Made by a program: the position numbers and the translations under genes
The notes under the pieces: model-generated
Databases searched by the model: none
What the model was told of the DNA's origin: nothing
Seen by the model: only the letters and a program-made list of their open reading frames with translations
DNA from: Pseudomonadota bacterium
GTDB taxonomy: Bacteria > Pseudomonadota > Gammaproteobacteria > Burkholderiales > Burkholderiaceae_D
Assembly: GCA_018241865.1 (NCBI GenBank)
Contig: JAFECY010000090.1
Span: 1 to 9,682 of the forward strand
Direction of reading: 5' to 3'
DNA: 9,682 nt
Part shown: positions 8,851-9,682 of the stretch, one piece after another
Numbering within the stretch: position 1 is the stretch's first letter
Layout: each line of letters starts with the position of its first letter

Positions 8851-8856
8851 AAGGAG
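8851..8856 (+). promoter_or_regulatory. Ribosome binding site of atpG
   Basis: AAGGAG lies nine bases before the ATG at 8866, in the 27-nt gap after atpA. The spacing is slightly long but within the working range, and it supports this start. Confidence 0.85.
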
Positions 8857-8865
8857 TAAAACCTC

Positions 8866-9682
8866 ATGGCTGCAGGCAAAGAGATACGCGGCAAGATCAA
8901 GAGCGTAGAGAATACGAAGAAGATCACCAAGGCGATGGAAATGGTCGCCGCATCCAAAATGCGCAAAGCGCAGGATCGGATGCGGTCGGCTCGTCCCTAC
9001 AGTGACAAGATTCGTAATATCGCCGCTAACTTGTCGCAGGCAAATCCAGAGTACACGCATCCCTTCTTGGTCAAACAGGAAGGCGCGAAAACCATCGGCA
9101 TCATCGTGGTCACGACTGACAAAGGTCTGTGCGGCGGCATGAACACCAACGTCCTGCGTCTGGCGACCAGCAAGATCCGCGAAGCCGAAGGGCAAGGCAG
9201 CAAGGTGAAAGCGGTCGCCATCGGTAATAAGGGTTTCGGTTTCCTGAACCGCATCGGCGCGAAAGTCGTGTCGCACGCTGTGCAACTGGGCGACACCCCG
9301 CATCTGGACAAATTGATCGGTCCGGTGAAGGTGCTGCTCGATGCATACCAGGAAGGCCAGCTCGACGCGGTCTATATCTGCTACACCAAGTTCATCAACA
9401 CGATGAAACAGGAACCGATGATGGAGCAGTTGCTGCCGCTGGCATCGGACAAGATGCAGGCTGACAAGGGCTCGCTCGCTTGGGATTACATCTACGAACC
9501 CGATGCGCAAACCGTGATCGATGAATTGTTGGTGCGTTACGTTGAAGCGCTGATTTATCAAGCCCTCGCGGAAAACATGGCGTCCGAGCAATCGGCGCGG
9601 ATGGTGGCAATGAAGGCTGCTTCCGACAATGCCGGTAGCGTGATCGGCGAGCTGAAACTGGTCTATAACAAGACCCGTCAGG
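8866..9682 (+). CDS. atpG: F1Fo ATP synthase subunit gamma (AtpG), 3' end cut by window edge
   Basis: Central rotor shaft that couples c-ring rotation to conformational change in the catalytic beta subunits. The visible 272 codons have no stop and run off the right edge. The N-terminal helix reads [36 protein letters not shown] (split here: residues 1-20 and 21-36), the classic gamma start. DKGLCGGMN (85-93) is the conserved Rossmann-like strand and turn. The C-terminal helix includes [20 protein letters not shown] and ends in LVYNKTRQ. The usual length is about 288-289 residues, so about 16 residues, containing the ITKEL...GGAAA-type terminal signature, are missing only because of the boundary. 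Confidence 0.97.
   Translation, partial: MAAGKEIRGKIKSVENTKKITKAMEMVAASKMRKAQDRMRSARPYSDKIRNIAANLSQANPEYTHPFLVKQEGAKTIGIIVVTTDKGLCGGMNTNVLRLATSKIREAEGQGSKVKAVAIGNKGFGFLNRIGAKVVSHAVQLGDTPHLDKLIGPVKVLLDAYQEGQLDAVYICYTKFINTMKQEPMMEQLLPLASDKMQADKGSLAWDYIYEPDAQTVIDELLVRYVEALIYQALAENMASEQSARMVAMKAASDNAGSVIGELKLVYNKTRQ

Overview
The window is an ordinary, well-conserved chromosomal core segment, with all genes on the + strand and no mobile element, CRISPR array, rRNA or tRNA that I can see. The gene order mnmG-rsmG-parA-parB-atpI-atpB-atpE-atpF-atpH-atpA-atpG is typical of Betaproteobacteria, order Burkholderiales. The protein sequences (for example the AtpE and RsmG N-termini) look most like Oxalobacteraceae relatives such as Herminiimonas or Janthinobacterium. 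That family-level placement is from memory and is an inference.

Layout. Positions 1-118 hold a parS-like ParB site (26-41) and a probable -10 element (85-90) in front of mnmG. Positions 119-4480 hold mnmG (tRNA wobble uridine modification), rsmG (16S rRNA G527 methylation), parA and parB (chromosome partitioning). Their spacings are 13, 37 and 61 nt, consistent with one transcription unit. A 198-nt gap (4481-4678) follows, with a strong sigma70-type promoter (TTGACG, 18-nt spacer, TATACT). This promoter reads into the F1Fo ATP synthase operon: atpI (assembly factor), atpB/E/F (Fo subunits a, c, b) and atpH/A/G (F1 subunits delta, alpha, gamma). atpG is cut by the right edge about 16 residues before its expected end; atpD and atpC are expected beyond it.

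How the parts work together. ParA and ParB, with the nearby parS site, form the origin-segregation system. ParB made from 3605-4480 is expected to load on the site at 26-41, about 3.5 kb upstream in the same gene block. The atp genes are tightly spaced. The main exceptions are the 75-nt leader before atpE, which is U-rich with a strong Shine-Dalgarno, and the 71-nt gap between atpE and atpF, which carries two tandem hairpins. Both fit the need to make far more c subunit than other subunits. Two low-copy products, AtpI and AtpF, start at TTG and GTG.

I found no previously undescribed system. The points worth a second look are regulatory: the parS site, an inverted repeat overlapping the atp promoter, the atpE leader and the atpE-atpF hairpins. 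Every long reverse-strand open frame is best explained as a shadow of sense-strand codon bias.
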